In this document: piece by piece, positions 8,879 through 17,869 of the stretch
How positions within the stretch are numbered: the stretch's first letter is position 1
How the letters are laid out: each line of letters starts with the position of its first letter
Origin: Paracoccaceae bacterium
GTDB taxonomy: Bacteria > Pseudomonadota > Alphaproteobacteria > Rhodobacterales > Rhodobacteraceae
Assembly (NCBI GenBank): GCA_020446815.1
Contig: JAGRDY010000032.1
Span: 1 to 64,000 of the forward strand
Direction: 5' to 3'
DNA length: 64,000 nt
Made by a program: the position numbers and the translations under genes
The notes under the pieces: generated by a model
What the model saw: only the letters and a program-made list of their open reading frames with translations
The model's database searches: none
Told to the model about the DNA's origin: nothing

Positions 8879-9880
8879 CTACAGCAGCCTGCCCATGGCC
8901 ACGGCGACATCGGCCATGCGGTTGGAAAAGCCCCATTCGTTGTCGTACCAGCTCAGTATCCGGCACATCCGCCCCTCAAGCACCCGTGTCTGATCCATGT
9001 GGACGACCGAGGAATGCGGGTCATGGTTGAAATCGGCCGAGACATTGGCATGGTCGGTTACCCCCAGAATACCCTTCATGGGGCCCTTGGCCGCGCTGCG
9101 GATCACGGTATTGATTTCCTCGACGCTGGTGTCGCGTGCCGCCTCAAAGACGAAATCGACCGCCGAAACGTTCGGTGTCGGCACCCGGATCGCCACGCCG
9201 TCAAGCTTGCCCGCCAGTTTGGGCAAGACCAGCCCGACGGCCCTGGCCGCGCCGGTCGTGGTCGGGATCATGCTGAGCGCCGCCGCCCGCCCGCGGTAAG
9301 GATCGCGGTGCAGGGTATCAAGGGTCGGCTGATCGCCGGTGTAGGAATGAATGGTGGTCATGAAGCCCTTGACGATGCCGATGGCACCGCTCAGTACACG
9401 CGCCACCGGCGCCAGGCAGTTGGTGGTGCAGGATGCGCAGGAAACGACGCGGTCGTCCTTGTCCAGCACGCCGTGATTGACGCCGTAAACGATGGTCTTG
9501 TCGGCCCCCTTCGATGGCGCCGACACCAGCACCCGGCTTGCGCCATTTTCAAGATGCACCGCGGCCTTTTCCCTGTCGGTAAAGATCCCCGTGCATTCCA
9601 GAACGATATCGACATGCGCCCAGGGCAGATCGGCGGGGTCGCGGATCGCCGTGACGGCCATCGGCCCGCGGCCGACGTCGATCGTCGCGTCGGTTGTCCG
9701 CACCTCTCCGGCAAAGCGGCCATGCACGGAATCGAATCGAAAAAGATGGGCATTGGTTTCCACCGGCCCCAGATCGTTGATCGCCACGACCTCGATATCC
9801 CGGCGGCCCGATTCGATGATCGCGCGCAGCACATTGCGGCCGATGCGTCCGAATCCGTTGATCGCTACCTTGACAGCCAT
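8879..9880 (-). CDS. gap: Glyceraldehyde-3-phosphate dehydrogenase, NAD-type
   Basis: A 333-residue protein. The Rossmann start is INGFGRIGRN and the catalytic Cys151 sits in SCTTNCLAP. Asp36 in AINDLG is the residue that in NAD-dependent enzymes holds the adenine ribose, so NAD+ use is predicted. The ATG at 9880 has a GGGAGG ribosome-binding site; upstream in-frame codons are non-family. A near-perfect inverted repeat, candidate repressor operator, lies 45-64 bp upstream of the start. A second gap paralogue lies just upstream on the same strand with a small membrane-protein gene between them. Confidence 0.96.
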   Translation of the reverse strand: MAVKVAINGFGRIGRNVLRAIIESGRRDIEVVAINDLGPVETNAHLFRFDSVHGRFAGEVRTTDATIDVGRGPMAVTAIRDPADLPWAHVDIVLECTGIFTDREKAAVHLENGASRVLVSAPSKGADKTIVYGVNHGVLDKDDRVVSCASCTTNCLAPVARVLSGAIGIVKGFMTTIHSYTGDQPTLDTLHRDPYRGRAAALSMIPTTTGAARAVGLVLPKLAGKLDGVAIRVPTPNVSAVDFVFEAARDTSVEEINTVIRSAAKGPMKGILGVTDHANVSADFNHDPHSSVVHMDQTRVLEGRMCRILSWYDNEWGFSNRMADVAVAMGRLL

Positions 9881-9924
9881 GTGACCTCCCTTTCGCGCTG
9901 AGCCGTATCGGGCATCCGCCCGGT

Positions 9925-9944
9925 TGATGTTACCGCTAACATCA
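9925..9944. promoter_or_regulatory. LacI-type operator upstream of gap
   Basis: The sequence TGATGTTACCGCTAACATCA is an inverted repeat (TGATGTTA/TAACATCA) with a central CG, the usual geometry of LacI-family sites. It matches what I recall of the TGTTA-N4-TAACA motif of the alphaproteobacterial central-carbon regulator CceR/PckR. The position 45-64 bp before the gap ATG fits promoter overlap. Binding is inferred. Confidence 0.6.
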
Positions 9945-9980
9945 AAAAACCGGCCAAAGGTCAACCGCAGAGTGGCCCCT

Positions 9981-10124
9981 TTACCGCCAGAAGGCGACCC
10001 AATCTATCAGATCAAGCAGTTTGCGCGCCAGAAACGCGCCCGCGTCAAGATGCAGCCAGAAATGATCGGCCACAAAGAAGGCCGCGATGATCAACACCAG
10101 GGCGATGGCAATTCGATTGGTCAT
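9981..10124 (-). CDS. Short single-helix membrane protein between the two gap genes
   Basis: A 47-residue protein that begins MTNRIAIALVLIIAAFF, with one hydrophobic helix (about 4-21) followed by an amphipathic C-terminus rich in Leu, Asp and Trp. The start at 10124 was chosen because it places the helix at the N-terminus; a longer reading frame upstream overlaps gap2. A small ORF of this type between two gap genes is a recurring arrangement in Rhodobacteraceae as I recall it. Function unknown. Confidence 0.6.
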   Translation of the reverse strand: MTNRIAIALVLIIAAFFVADHFWLHLDAGAFLARKLLDLIDWVAFWR

Positions 10125-10153
10125 GGGGCAAGGCGCATAGGCCCAGAGGCTTC

Positions 10154-11158
10154 CTATTGCAAGAGCCGCCCCATCACCCCGGCGACATCGGCCATGCGGC
10201 AGGAGAAACCCCATTCATTGTCGTACCAAGCCAGCACCCGGACCGTGCGCCCGCCGATGACCTTGGTCTGATCCGGTGCGAAGATGGTCGAATAGGGCGT
10301 GTGGTTGAAGTCGATCGAGACCTTGGGTTCGGGATCGTATGACATGACCATGCCCATATAGCCCGCCGCCGCCTCGCGCACGATTTCGTTGACGTCGGCC
10401 ACTGTCACGTCGCGCGCCGCCTGAAAGGTCAGATCGACCGCCGAAACATTCGGCGTCGGCACCCGAATGGCCGAGCCATCCAGCTTGCCCGCCAGTTCCG
10501 GCAGCACCTCGCCCAGCGCCTTGGCGGCCCCCGTCGACGTCGGAATCATCGCCATCGCGGCAGCGCGCGCGCGATAAAGGTCGCTGTGGCGGCGGTCGAG
10601 CGTCGGCTGATCGCCGGTATAGGAATGGATCGTGGTCATGATACCCGACTGAATGCCGATCGCGTCATTCAGCACCTTGGCCAGCGGCGCAAGGCAGTTG
10701 GTGGTGCAAGATCCGTTGGAAACGATATGATGTTCACTGGTCAGCGCGCGGTGATTGACGCCGTAGACCACCGTCTTGCAGACGTTTTTGGCGGGCGCGG
10801 AAATGAGCACCCGCTTGGCGCCGCGTTCCAGATGCACCGCCGATTTGTGGCCGTCGTTGAACTTGCCGGTACATTCGAGCACCACATCGACGCCGTCCCA
10901 GTCCAGTTCTGACGGCTCGTAGGTCGACATCACGTCGATCGGGCCCTGGCCGAGATCGAGCGTGTTGCCCTTCACCCGAACTTCGCCGCCATAGCGGCCA
11001 TGAACGGAATCGTATTTCAGCAGATGGGCGTTTGTCTCGATGGGGCCGGTGGCGTTGATCCTGACCACTTGCACATCGTTGCGCGCCGCCTCGGCGATAT
11101 GCGCGAGCGTGCAACGCCCGATGCGCCCAAATCCGTTGATGCCGATGGTGACTGTCAT
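10154..11158 (-). CDS. Glyceraldehyde-3-phosphate dehydrogenase paralogue, probably NADP-preferring
   Basis: A 334-residue protein with the same fold and catalytic Cys151 (GSCTTNCLAP) as the neighbouring enzyme. It differs at the cofactor site: Asn35-Ala36-Thr37 replaces the Asn-Asp-Leu of the paralogue. Loss of this Asp is seen in GapB-type enzymes such as that of Bacillus subtilis, which prefer NADP(H) and run in the gluconeogenic or Calvin-cycle direction. Cofactor preference here is therefore inferred. The ATG at 11158 has AGGAGG in front. Two tandem operator-like sequences lie about 95-128 bp upstream, suggesting carbon-source control different from gap. Confidence 0.93.
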   Translation of the reverse strand: MTVTIGINGFGRIGRCTLAHIAEAARNDVQVVRINATGPIETNAHLLKYDSVHGRYGGEVRVKGNTLDLGQGPIDVMSTYEPSELDWDGVDVVLECTGKFNDGHKSAVHLERGAKRVLISAPAKNVCKTVVYGVNHRALTSEHHIVSNGSCTTNCLAPLAKVLNDAIGIQSGIMTTIHSYTGDQPTLDRRHSDLYRARAAAMAMIPTSTGAAKALGEVLPELAGKLDGSAIRVPTPNVSAVDLTFQAARDVTVADVNEIVREAAAGYMGMVMSYDPEPKVSIDFNHTPYSTIFAPDQTKVIGGRTVRVLAWYDNEWGFSCRMADVAGVMGRLLQ

Positions 11159-11252
11159 ACCCAAGCCTCCTGACCGAACGCGGCTGACAAAAGCGCGCCC
11201 CCGTGATTCAGATAGCAAATGCAGTTAGCCGGGAAAAGCCGGCCTTTCAACA

Positions 11253-11286
11253 TGTTAGCGAAAACACAGAGATGTTAGCGAAAACA
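11253..11286. promoter_or_regulatory. Tandem operator-like repeats upstream of the second gap gene
   Basis: TGTTAGCGAAAACA occurs twice, at 11253-11266 and 11273-11286. The spacing is exactly 20 bp, about two helical turns. Each is an imperfect version of the TGTTA-N4-TAACA palindrome seen upstream of gap, with the right half degraded to AAAACA. The same LacI-type regulator could bind both sites cooperatively; this is inferred. Confidence 0.5.
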
Positions 11287-11381
11287 GACGCCACAATCGA
11301 GATGGGCCATTGGCACTGTTGCGGCACATTCACATGTTGCGATACGCATGACGGCGGGTGCGCGCCTTGCGGGTTTGGTTT

Positions 11382-11401
11382 GAATTCCGGCCGCGGAATT
11401 C
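11382..11401. promoter_or_regulatory. Palindrome upstream of the DUF808 gene
   Basis: GAATTCCGGCCGCGGAATTC has perfect 8-bp arms (GAATTCCG/CGGAATTC) around a 4-bp centre. It lies 57-76 bp before the DUF808 ATG, in a 299-bp divergent region that holds no gene. It could be an operator, but no regulator is identified. Confidence 0.35.
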
Positions 11402-11457
11402 CTAAGAACGGCCGAGCGTTGTGAAATTGCGGATCAGGTCAGGACGGGTGCGGCCGA

Positions 11458-12429
11458 ATGAGCGGGTTGCTGGCATTGCTGGATGATGTGGCCACCATTG
11501 CCAAGGTGGCGGCCGCTTCACTGGATGATGTCGCGGCGCAGGCGACCAAATCGGGTGTCAAGGCGGCGGGCGCGGTGATCGACGACGCGGCGGTCACGCC
11601 GAAATACATCCACGGGTTCGCGGCGGAACGCGAACTGCCGATCATCTGGAAGATCGCCAAGGGCTCGATCTTCAACAAGCTGGTGATCCTGTTGCCCGTG
11701 GCGCTGATCCTGTCGGCCTTCGCGCCCTGGCTGATCAACCCGCTGCTGATGATCGGCGGGGCTTATCTCTGCTTCGAGGGGGCCGAAAAGATCTGGCATC
11801 TGATCTGGCATCCCGCCAGCCCCGAGGCGCCGCTCGACGAGGAAATCCGCGGCGCGGCGCATCTGGAGCGGGAAAAGGTCGCCGGCGCGATCAAGACCGA
11901 TTTTGTCCTGTCCGCCGAGATCATGACCATCATCCTCGCGGCCACCCCGGACAGTTCGATCTGGTTCGAAGCGGCCACCCTGGCCGGTGCGGGGATCGGC
12001 ATCACGGCTGTGGTTTATGGCGGTGTCGCGCTGATCGTGAAGGCCGATGATGTCGGGTTGTTCCTGTCGGCCAGGGGCCGTCTGGGTGCGACGCGGGCGC
12101 TGGGGCGTGCCATCGTGCGCGCGATGCCGGGGTTCTTGAAGGCGCTGACGGCGGTCGGGACAGCGGCGATGATCTGGGTCGGCGGGGCGATCATCGTTCA
12201 TGGGCTGGCCGGGTTCGGCGTTGCCGGCCCCGAACGGGTCATCGCCGATTGGGCCGGCCTTGCCGCCCACAAGGTGCCCGGATGGGCCGCGGGCTTCACC
12301 GGCTGGGCCGTCACGGCGGCCCTGGACGGGATATTGGGGCTGGCGCTGGGGGTGTTGGTGATCCCGTTCGTGACCAGGGTTTTCACACCATTGGCAGGCA
12401 TGATCCGCGGTGCGGGTTCAAGGGGCTGA
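11458..12429 (+). CDS. DUF808 (YedI-like) inner-membrane protein
   Basis: A 323-residue protein that begins MSGLLALLDDVATIAKVAAA and contains DDVAAQATKSGVKAAGAVID and YIHGFAAERELPIIWKIAKG, the signature opening of the DUF808/YedI family. At least five hydrophobic segments follow, including about 77-105, 160-180, 220-250 and 280-310, so it is a polytopic inner-membrane protein. The length matches the family. Function is unknown in all members I know of. It is monocistronic, divergent from gap2 and convergent with tkt. Its stop codon lies inside a 15-bp tandem repeat. Confidence 0.85.
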   Translation: MSGLLALLDDVATIAKVAAASLDDVAAQATKSGVKAAGAVIDDAAVTPKYIHGFAAERELPIIWKIAKGSIFNKLVILLPVALILSAFAPWLINPLLMIGGAYLCFEGAEKIWHLIWHPASPEAPLDEEIRGAAHLEREKVAGAIKTDFVLSAEIMTIILAATPDSSIWFEAATLAGAGIGITAVVYGGVALIVKADDVGLFLSARGRLGATRALGRAIVRAMPGFLKALTAVGTAAMIWVGGAIIVHGLAGFGVAGPERVIADWAGLAAHKVPGWAAGFTGWAVTAALDGILGLALGVLVIPFVTRVFTPLAGMIRGAGSRG

Positions 12430-12468
12430 GATGCAGGGGGCTGAGGTGCAGGGGGCTGAGATGCAGGG
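12424..12468. repeat. 15-bp tandem repeat, three copies
   Basis: GGCTGAGATGCAGGG is repeated three times in a row (12424-12438, 12439-12453, 12454-12468), with one A-to-G change in the middle copy. The first copy contains the TGA stop of the DUF808 gene. Replication slippage is the likely origin. Confidence 0.9.
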
Positions 12469-12614
12469 CGGCGATCAGGCCCTGTGGCACCGTCGCGACG
12501 CCTTGCCATCGCCTCTGTCAACCGTCTGAACCGGAATGTCCTTCGCGCGATATCCGGGCCGGGGCGGCGCGCGGTTTTCTGCCGTTCCGCGGATCTTTCG
12601 CTGCCCTGTCCGCC

Positions 12615-14639
12615 TCAGCCCAGCCCCAGCAGGTCCTTCACCCTGGCTGCCACCGCCTCGGCCGTGATGCCGAATTCCTGATAGAGCCGTTCCGCCGGGG
12701 CAGAGGCCCCGAAACTGTCCATGCCGACGAATCCGGCCTTGGCCTCGCGCCCGCGCTCGCCCAGCAGAAACCGGTCCCAGGGCTGGCGCACGCCCGCCTC
12801 GACCGCGACGCGGACCGGCCCGCCGGGAAGCACCCGTTTGCGGTACGTCTCGGGCTGAGCCGCAAAAAGCTCCATGCAGGGCATGGACACAACGCGGGTG
12901 CCGATTCCGTCGGCTTCCAGCAATTCGCGCGCTTGCAGGGCGATTTCCACTTCGGAGCCGCTGGCCATCAGGATCGCCTTGCGCTTGTCGGCGGCGTCTT
13001 GCAGCACATAGCCGCCCTGGGCGGTCAGGTTGCGGGCGGTGTTGTTCTTGCGCACCGTCGGCAGGTTCTGCCGGCTGAGCGCCAGAACCGAAGGCGTCGT
13101 CTTGCTGGTCAGCGCCAGTTCCCAGGCTTCGGCGGTTTCGACCAGATCGGCGGGGCGGAACACATGCGTGTTGGGCGTGGCCCGGCTGATGGCCAGGTGT
13201 TCGACGGGCTGGTGGGTAGGGCCGTCTTCACCCAGGCCGATCGAATCGTGGGTCATCACATAGACGACCGGAATCCCCATCAGCGCTGAAAGCCGCATCG
13301 CCGGGCGGGCATAATCGGTAAAGCACATGAAGGTACCGCCATAGGGGCGGATGCCGCCATGAAGCGCCATGCCGTTCATCGCCGCCGCCATGCCATGTTC
13401 GCGAATCCCGTAATAGACATAGCGGCCCTTGCGGTTGTCCGGCCCGAAGGTGCCCAGATCGCCGGTCCGGGTGTTGTTCGATCCGGTCAGATCGGCCGAC
13501 CCGCCCAGGGTTTCGGCCATGACCGGGTTGATCACCTCCAGCACCATTTCGCTGGCCTTGCGGGTGGCGACGTTGGGGGCGGCGTCGCTGGCCTGCTTTT
13601 TCAACGCGCGGATCAGCGCCGGCAGTTTCCTGGGCGCATTGCCGGCGAACTGGCGGGCAAATTCGGTCTGTTTGGCGGCTGACAGGGCCGCCACACGCGC
13701 ATTCCACGCCTTGCGCGGGGTGCTGCCGCGCGCCCCGGTTGCCTCCCAGGCCGATTTGATCGGAGCGGGGATTTCGAACGCCGGGCTGGTCCAGCCATAG
13801 GCGGCCTTGGTGTCGGCGATCAACTGGGGATCGGTTAGCGCGCCGTGGCCTTTCGAGCTGTCCTGCGCCGAGGATCCCAGCGCGATATGGGTGGCGCAAT
13901 CAATGAGCGCGGGTCCGCTCGAGGTCTTGGCGGCGGTGATCGCCCGGTCGATGTCGTCGGGATCGTGGCCGTCGCAGGAAAACACATCCCAGCCCGAAGC
14001 CGCGAAGCGTGCCTGCTGGTCGGTCACGTCGGAAATGGAAACCTTGCCGTCGATGGTGATGCCGTTGTTGTCCCACAGCACGATCAGCCGCGACAACCGC
14101 TGTTTGCCGGCCAGACCGATCGCCTCCTGGCTGATGCCTTCCATCAGACAGCCGTCACCGGCCATGACATAGGTGTGATGGTCGATGATCCCGGCGCCCC
14201 AGCGGGCGCGCAGCTGTTCCTCGGCCATGGCAAAGCCCACGGCGTTGGCGATACCCTGGCCCAATGGCCCGGTGGTGGTTTCCACGCCCTTTGCGTGGCC
14301 GTATTCCGGGTGGCCCGCCGTGATCGAGCCCCATTGGCGGAAATTCCGGATCTGCTCCAGCGTCATGTCGGCGTGGCCGGTCAGATAAAGCAGCGCATAG
14401 ATCAGCATCGAGCCATGCCCGGCCGACAAGAGGAACCGGTCGCGGTTGGGCCAGTCGGGGGCGGAGGCGTCGAAATTGAGATGTTTTTCAAACAGGACGG
14501 TGGCGACATCGGCCATCCCCATCGGCATCCCGGAATGCCCCGATTTCGCCGCCGCCACCGCATCCAGCGTCAGGGTGCGGATGGCGCAGGCGCGCGCCCA
14601 GTGATCGGGGTGGTTCTTGCGCAGGCTGGCGATGTCCAA
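12615..14639 (-). CDS. tkt: Transketolase
   Basis: A 674-residue protein, full length for transketolase, a cytoplasmic thiamine-diphosphate enzyme moving two-carbon units in the pentose phosphate and Calvin pathways. The TPP motif starts at GDG (161-163) and closes at Asn191 in [11 protein letters not shown]. The N-terminal block [16 protein letters not shown] and the pyrimidine-domain block [20 protein letters not shown] are intact. The ATG at 14639 is used. It stands alone, convergent with DUF808 and divergent from the zapA unit. Together with the gap genes it makes a sugar-phosphate locus. Confidence 0.97.
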   Translation of the reverse strand: MDIASLRKNHPDHWARACAIRTLTLDAVAAAKSGHSGMPMGMADVATVLFEKHLNFDASAPDWPNRDRFLLSAGHGSMLIYALLYLTGHADMTLEQIRNFRQWGSITAGHPEYGHAKGVETTTGPLGQGIANAVGFAMAEEQLRARWGAGIIDHHTYVMAGDGCLMEGISQEAIGLAGKQRLSRLIVLWDNNGITIDGKVSISDVTDQQARFAASGWDVFSCDGHDPDDIDRAITAAKTSSGPALIDCATHIALGSSAQDSSKGHGALTDPQLIADTKAAYGWTSPAFEIPAPIKSAWEATGARGSTPRKAWNARVAALSAAKQTEFARQFAGNAPRKLPALIRALKKQASDAAPNVATRKASEMVLEVINPVMAETLGGSADLTGSNNTRTGDLGTFGPDNRKGRYVYYGIREHGMAAAMNGMALHGGIRPYGGTFMCFTDYARPAMRLSALMGIPVVYVMTHDSIGLGEDGPTHQPVEHLAISRATPNTHVFRPADLVETAEAWELALTSKTTPSVLALSRQNLPTVRKNNTARNLTAQGGYVLQDAADKRKAILMASGSEVEIALQARELLEADGIGTRVVSMPCMELFAAQPETYRKRVLPGGPVRVAVEAGVRQPWDRFLLGERGREAKAGFVGMDSFGASAPAERLYQEFGITAEAVAARVKDLLGLG

Positions 14640-14866
14640 GGGGTTGGTCCTTCCGTCATGGGATGTGGCAGGTTGGGCGCTTGATAGGCAGGCACGGGGG
14701 CAAGATCAAGCGTATCCCCCGCCCCCGGACACAAAAGGGGGGAGAATTCGGTGCGCCCTTTGGTCTAAACTCGGCCCGCCACACACGACGCCCGATTCGC
14801 TTCGGGCGGCGGGGCGCAATTGGGGGTGCAAGAAATTTCAATGCTTTGGGCAGGGGGCCGGATCAG

Positions 14867-15358
14867 ATGAACGATATCGCCGAATTGGAACGCCGCATTT
14901 CTGCGGCGCTGGAAAGGATCGGCCAGGGCATCGACGATTGGCCGGATGCCCCCGACGCCGCGCCGCCCGCGGCGGCCGGCGACAAGGCGCAGGCCGAATT
15001 GACGGAGGCCCTGGAGGCGGAACGCGCGACCAACGCGCAATTGACCGAGCGGGTGCGGGCGATCAAGGAAAAACAGGAAAACATGGTGGGGGCGCTGGAA
15101 AGGAAAGTCGCCAGCCTGACCCGGAGCCTTGACGCGGCAACCCAGGAGCTGCAAAGACAAAGGCGGCTCAATGGCGAGCTGACGGCGGCAAACAGCGCCC
15201 TTTCCGATGCGGCGCGAAACGGGCTCGCGGAACCGCATCTGATCAACAAATCCATGTTGACCGAACTGGAATCCCTTCGCGCCGCCCGTGACGCGGATGT
15301 GGCCGAAATGGAAGAAATTCTGGCGGAACTGAAACCCCTGATCGGCGAGGTGGCCTGA
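14867..15358 (+). CDS. Coiled-coil protein upstream of zapA
   Basis: A 163-residue protein, predicted almost entirely helical. A long coiled coil spans about residues 40-155, with regular Leu, Glu, Lys and Arg residues (ALEAERATNAQLTERVRAIK). The ATG at 14867 was chosen, since the in-frame sequence upstream lacks coding character. The stop overlaps the zapA start (TGATG), so the two are co-translated. A structural partner of ZapA at the division ring is plausible from linkage; no characterised family is recognised. Confidence 0.75.
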   Translation: MNDIAELERRISAALERIGQGIDDWPDAPDAAPPAAAGDKAQAELTEALEAERATNAQLTERVRAIKEKQENMVGALERKVASLTRSLDAATQELQRQRRLNGELTAANSALSDAARNGLAEPHLINKSMLTELESLRAARDADVAEMEEILAELKPLIGEVA

Positions 15359-15741
15359 TGCCCGAAATGCGCATTGAAATCGGGGGCCGTGAATTCGAAG
15401 TGGCCTGCCAGGACGGCGAGGAACATTTCCTGCGCGCGGCCGCCAAGATGCTGGATACCGAAGCAACCGTTCTGGTCGGCCAGATCGGCCGGATGCCCGA
15501 GGCGCGAATGCTGCTGATGGCCGGGCTGATGCTGGCGGATCGGACCGCCGGGCTGGAAGATCAGTTACGCGCCGCCGAAGACCGCGCCGCCGTCGCCGAA
15601 CGGGTGGCCGCCAATGCGCGGGCCAATCCCGAACGCGTCGAAGTGCCGGTCATCCCCGAAATCGTGACCGACACATTGTCGGAAATAGCCGCCCGGGCCG
15701 AAGCCCTGGCCGACCGGCTGGACGAACGCCGCGCCGGTTGA
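15358..15741 (+). CDS. zapA: Cell division protein ZapA
   Basis: A 127-residue protein. The N-terminal part (MRIEIGGREFEVACQDGEE, then LRAAAKMLDTEA) matches the ZapA globular domain. The middle (RMLLMAGLMLADR) and the C-terminal charged helix match the dimerisation coiled coil, although residues 85-127 form an alphaproteobacterial extension. ZapA binds FtsZ filaments and bundles them at midcell. It is translationally coupled to the upstream coiled-coil gene. Confidence 0.87.
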   Translation: MPEMRIEIGGREFEVACQDGEEHFLRAAAKMLDTEATVLVGQIGRMPEARMLLMAGLMLADRTAGLEDQLRAAEDRAAVAERVAANARANPERVEVPVIPEIVTDTLSEIAARAEALADRLDERRAG

Positions 15742-15762
15742 CCGTTTCTTCGCCGGAAACGG
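15742..15762 (+). terminator. Hairpin directly after zapA
   Basis: CCGTTTC (15742-15748) pairs with GAAACGG (15756-15762) around a 7-nt loop, starting at the first base after the zapA stop. No T-run follows. It is therefore a weak or Rho-assisted terminator, or an mRNA 3' stabiliser. Confidence 0.35.
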
Positions 15763-15866
15763 TTGACCAGCGGAAAGATCATTATGCCTTTGGCGTGAAT
15801 AGATGCCCGCGGCGCGCGCTTCCTGACCAATCTTGGATCGGTCCGGCATCGGCGCCGGCGCGAAAC

Positions 15867-16238
15867 TCAGCCGTTGGCGGCCCGGATCTGGTCGGCGGCG
15901 TCCTTGTTGAAGGAAATGCCCTTGTCGGTGAAAAGCGCATCGAGTTCCCCCGAAAGGGTCATTTCGGTGACGATGTCGCAGCCGCCGATGAATTCGCCCT
16001 TGACGTAAAGCTGCGGCACCGTGGGCCAGTCGGAATAATCCTTGATCCCCTGGCGAATATCCGCGTCAGCCAACACATCCACGTCGGTATAGTTGACGCC
16101 CATGAAATTCAGAACCCCCGCCACACGGCTGGAAAAGCCGCATTGGGGCATCGTCTTGGTGCCCTTCATGAACAAGACAACGTTGTTTTTCGTCACGGTG
16201 TCGCGGATCTGTTCCTGGGCGGTATTTGTAGTGGTCAT
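15867..16238 (-). CDS. grxD: Monothiol glutaredoxin, Grx4 family
   Basis: A 123-residue protein. It has the monothiol active site CGFS in [11 protein letters not shown], and the conserved [31 protein letters not shown] and GGCDIV glutathione-binding blocks. Proteins of this type bind a bridging [2Fe-2S] cluster with glutathione and deliver it, working together with BolA proteins. It follows the bolA-like gene by 5 bp on the same strand, so the partner pair forms an operon. The ATG at 16238 is used. Confidence 0.94.
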   Translation of the reverse strand: MTTTNTAQEQIRDTVTKNNVVLFMKGTKTMPQCGFSSRVAGVLNFMGVNYTDVDVLADADIRQGIKDYSDWPTVPQLYVKGEFIGGCDIVTEMTLSGELDALFTDKGISFNKDAADQIRAANG

Positions 16239-16243
16239 TTCGG

Positions 16244-16486
16244 TTACTCCGGTGCTTTCGTGGTCAGGGCAAGCGCGTGGAGTTCCCCCTGCGCGCCGTC
16301 CATTTTTCCCTTGAGTGCGGCATAGACCGCGCGTTGCTGCTGGACACGGTTCATGCCCTTGAAGCTTTCATCAATGACTTCGGCAGCATAATGATTGCCA
16401 TCCCCGGCGAGGTCGGTGATCGTGATCGCCGCCTTTGGAAAGCGCGTGCGGATCAGCTTTTCTATGTCTTCGGCTTCCATGGCCAT
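16244..16486 (-). CDS. BolA family protein
   Basis: An 80-residue protein. The class II KH-like BolA fold is shown by [20 protein letters not shown], then [20 protein letters not shown] and QQRAVYAAL, with the invariant His in DGNHY. BolA proteins bind monothiol glutaredoxins and take part in Fe-S trafficking. Its gene leads the bolA-grxD operon. It is more like IbaG/BolA2 than the long E. coli BolA. Confidence 0.92.
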   Translation of the reverse strand: MAMEAEDIEKLIRTRFPKAAITITDLAGDGNHYAAEVIDESFKGMNRVQQQRAVYAALKGKMDGAQGELHALALTTKAPE

Positions 16487-16807
16487 TGCCGGGTAACTTC
16501 CTTTGATCGTTCAGCGTGAATGTAAGATCGGTCGAGCGCGACCGCAAGGCGGCTATCGCCGGTGTTTTGGCAGGCGGTTTGCCTGCATTGCAGAAATCGT
16601 TCGTGGCGGGGTGACTAGCGCGAAACAGATCCCGTGGCAGCCGCGAAATCGCCGATGCGACGTCATACCGCATCACGTCCTGGCAAAGATCCCGGACGCC
16701 TTGTTCGAAAACCGGTTTGCCTGACGGCAGGGTGAATTCCCGCCGGCCCCGCCACCGGAATTCGGGGGCTTTTGCTGCATCGCCCTTGCCTGCACGCGCC
16801 GGGCGTC
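16487..16807. other. Intergenic region with no gene found
   Basis: A 321-bp stretch upstream of bolA and downstream of the 2OG-oxygenase gene. Every frame is short or lacks codon bias. The promoter for bolA-grxD must lie here, but I see no clear -35/-10 pair, RNA gene or strong hairpin. Confidence 0.5.
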
Positions 16808-17620
16808 TCAGCAGGCCCGCCCGTAGAACGCGATTCGTTCTTCGTCGCTGAAGCTCACGCCGGGACGCTCATAAAAGGAAAAGACGGCGATGACCCTGGC
16901 GCGCGGCCCCCTGACCGGGGCGACCCTGTGCGGCGTGTTCTTGCCGCGAAAGACGTTGAGCGTGCCGGGTTTCAGCGTCAGGCTGCGCTGGTCGGGATCG
17001 TCGCCGCGCAGCAACCTTGCCACGCCGTCGTAATTCGGATCGCCCGCGCTGCGCAGATCGGTCCGATAGAGGAATTCGCCCCCCTCGTCGGGTGCGCAAA
17101 GCATGAGTGTGGTGGTGAATTCCGACCGGTCGAAATGCCAGTTCAGTTGCTGGCCTTCGCGGTAGGACATCACATTCAGTCCGGCCAGTGGATCGTCCAT
17201 CGTGAAAAGCGCCGGTTTGTCCATCGCCGCCGCCAGAAACGTGGCGAAAGGAAGCCACCGGTAAAGCAGATCCATCGGCGTGCCCTTCACCTGATCGTTG
17301 CACAACGTGTCATTCGACGTGGTGAACCGGGTGAGGGCCGGGTGATCGTCGGGGAGTTCGGCGATCGCGTCGGTGAAATAGATATTGTGGTCGCGCGCGT
17401 GATGGAAGCTTTCCGCCGCGAATTTCTCGGTCAGATCGGCGGCGGCCCGTTCGGCTGCGGCCGGGTCCATGATTGCCTCGAGGTTGAACATCCCGTCGCG
17501 TGCCAGATCGGCGCGGCACCTGGCCACGAGGGCGCCCCAGGGCGTGCTGCCCGGCCGGTCGAGAGGGTAACGGTCCAGATCGAGAAATTGCCGCATCAGC
17601 GCCTCGCGCATGGGTTTCAT
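16808..17620 (-). CDS. 2OG-Fe(II) oxygenase, ArpA/HalD-BesD-like
   Basis: A 270-residue protein. The iron ligands of the jelly-roll core are His162 and Asp164 (LNWHFDRSEF) and His231 (KNTPHRVAPV), with Arg240 or Arg242 for 2-oxoglutarate. The flanking sequence resembles proteins filed as ArpA or as HalD/BesD-type halogenases. True radical halogenases have Gly or Ala in place of the Asp, whereas this protein keeps it, so hydroxylation is predicted rather than chlorination. The ATG at 17620 is used. It is a single gene divergent from argE. The substrate is unknown; a free amino acid is suggested by the family. Confidence 0.82.
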   Translation of the reverse strand: MKPMREALMRQFLDLDRYPLDRPGSTPWGALVARCRADLARDGMFNLEAIMDPAAAERAAADLTEKFAAESFHHARDHNIYFTDAIAELPDDHPALTRFTTSNDTLCNDQVKGTPMDLLYRWLPFATFLAAAMDKPALFTMDDPLAGLNVMSYREGQQLNWHFDRSEFTTTLMLCAPDEGGEFLYRTDLRSAGDPNYDGVARLLRGDDPDQRSLTLKPGTLNVFRGKNTPHRVAPVRGPRARVIAVFSFYERPGVSFSDEERIAFYGRAC

Positions 17621-17869
17621 GCCGCGCCTGCCGGGTGCGCGCGCCCCCCTTGGCGTTTTGATCCGTCAGGGCAGTAATGTGTCTCTTTAGCGCAATTCCG
17701 GACCGGCACCAATCATTTCACGGCCGGTCCGCTTGTGTTGCGGCACCGGCAAGGGTAGTGAACGGCAGCCAGCCCGGCCTTTGGCCGTCGATCCGGCGCC
17801 GCAGGCCGCTGGCCGTCAGGCGCCGGGCGGCAGCGCCGCAGGGTGAAACTCGGGCCATCGGGGCAGTAC

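Noticed and set aside
15742-15866. Possible 6S RNA (ssrS) behind zapA
   Set aside because: The position is classical, but only 125 bp are available and no long rod with a central bubble could be drawn.
16808-17620. Halogenase assignment for the 2OG oxygenase
   Set aside because: Asp164 of the HxD motif is present; halogenases lack it.
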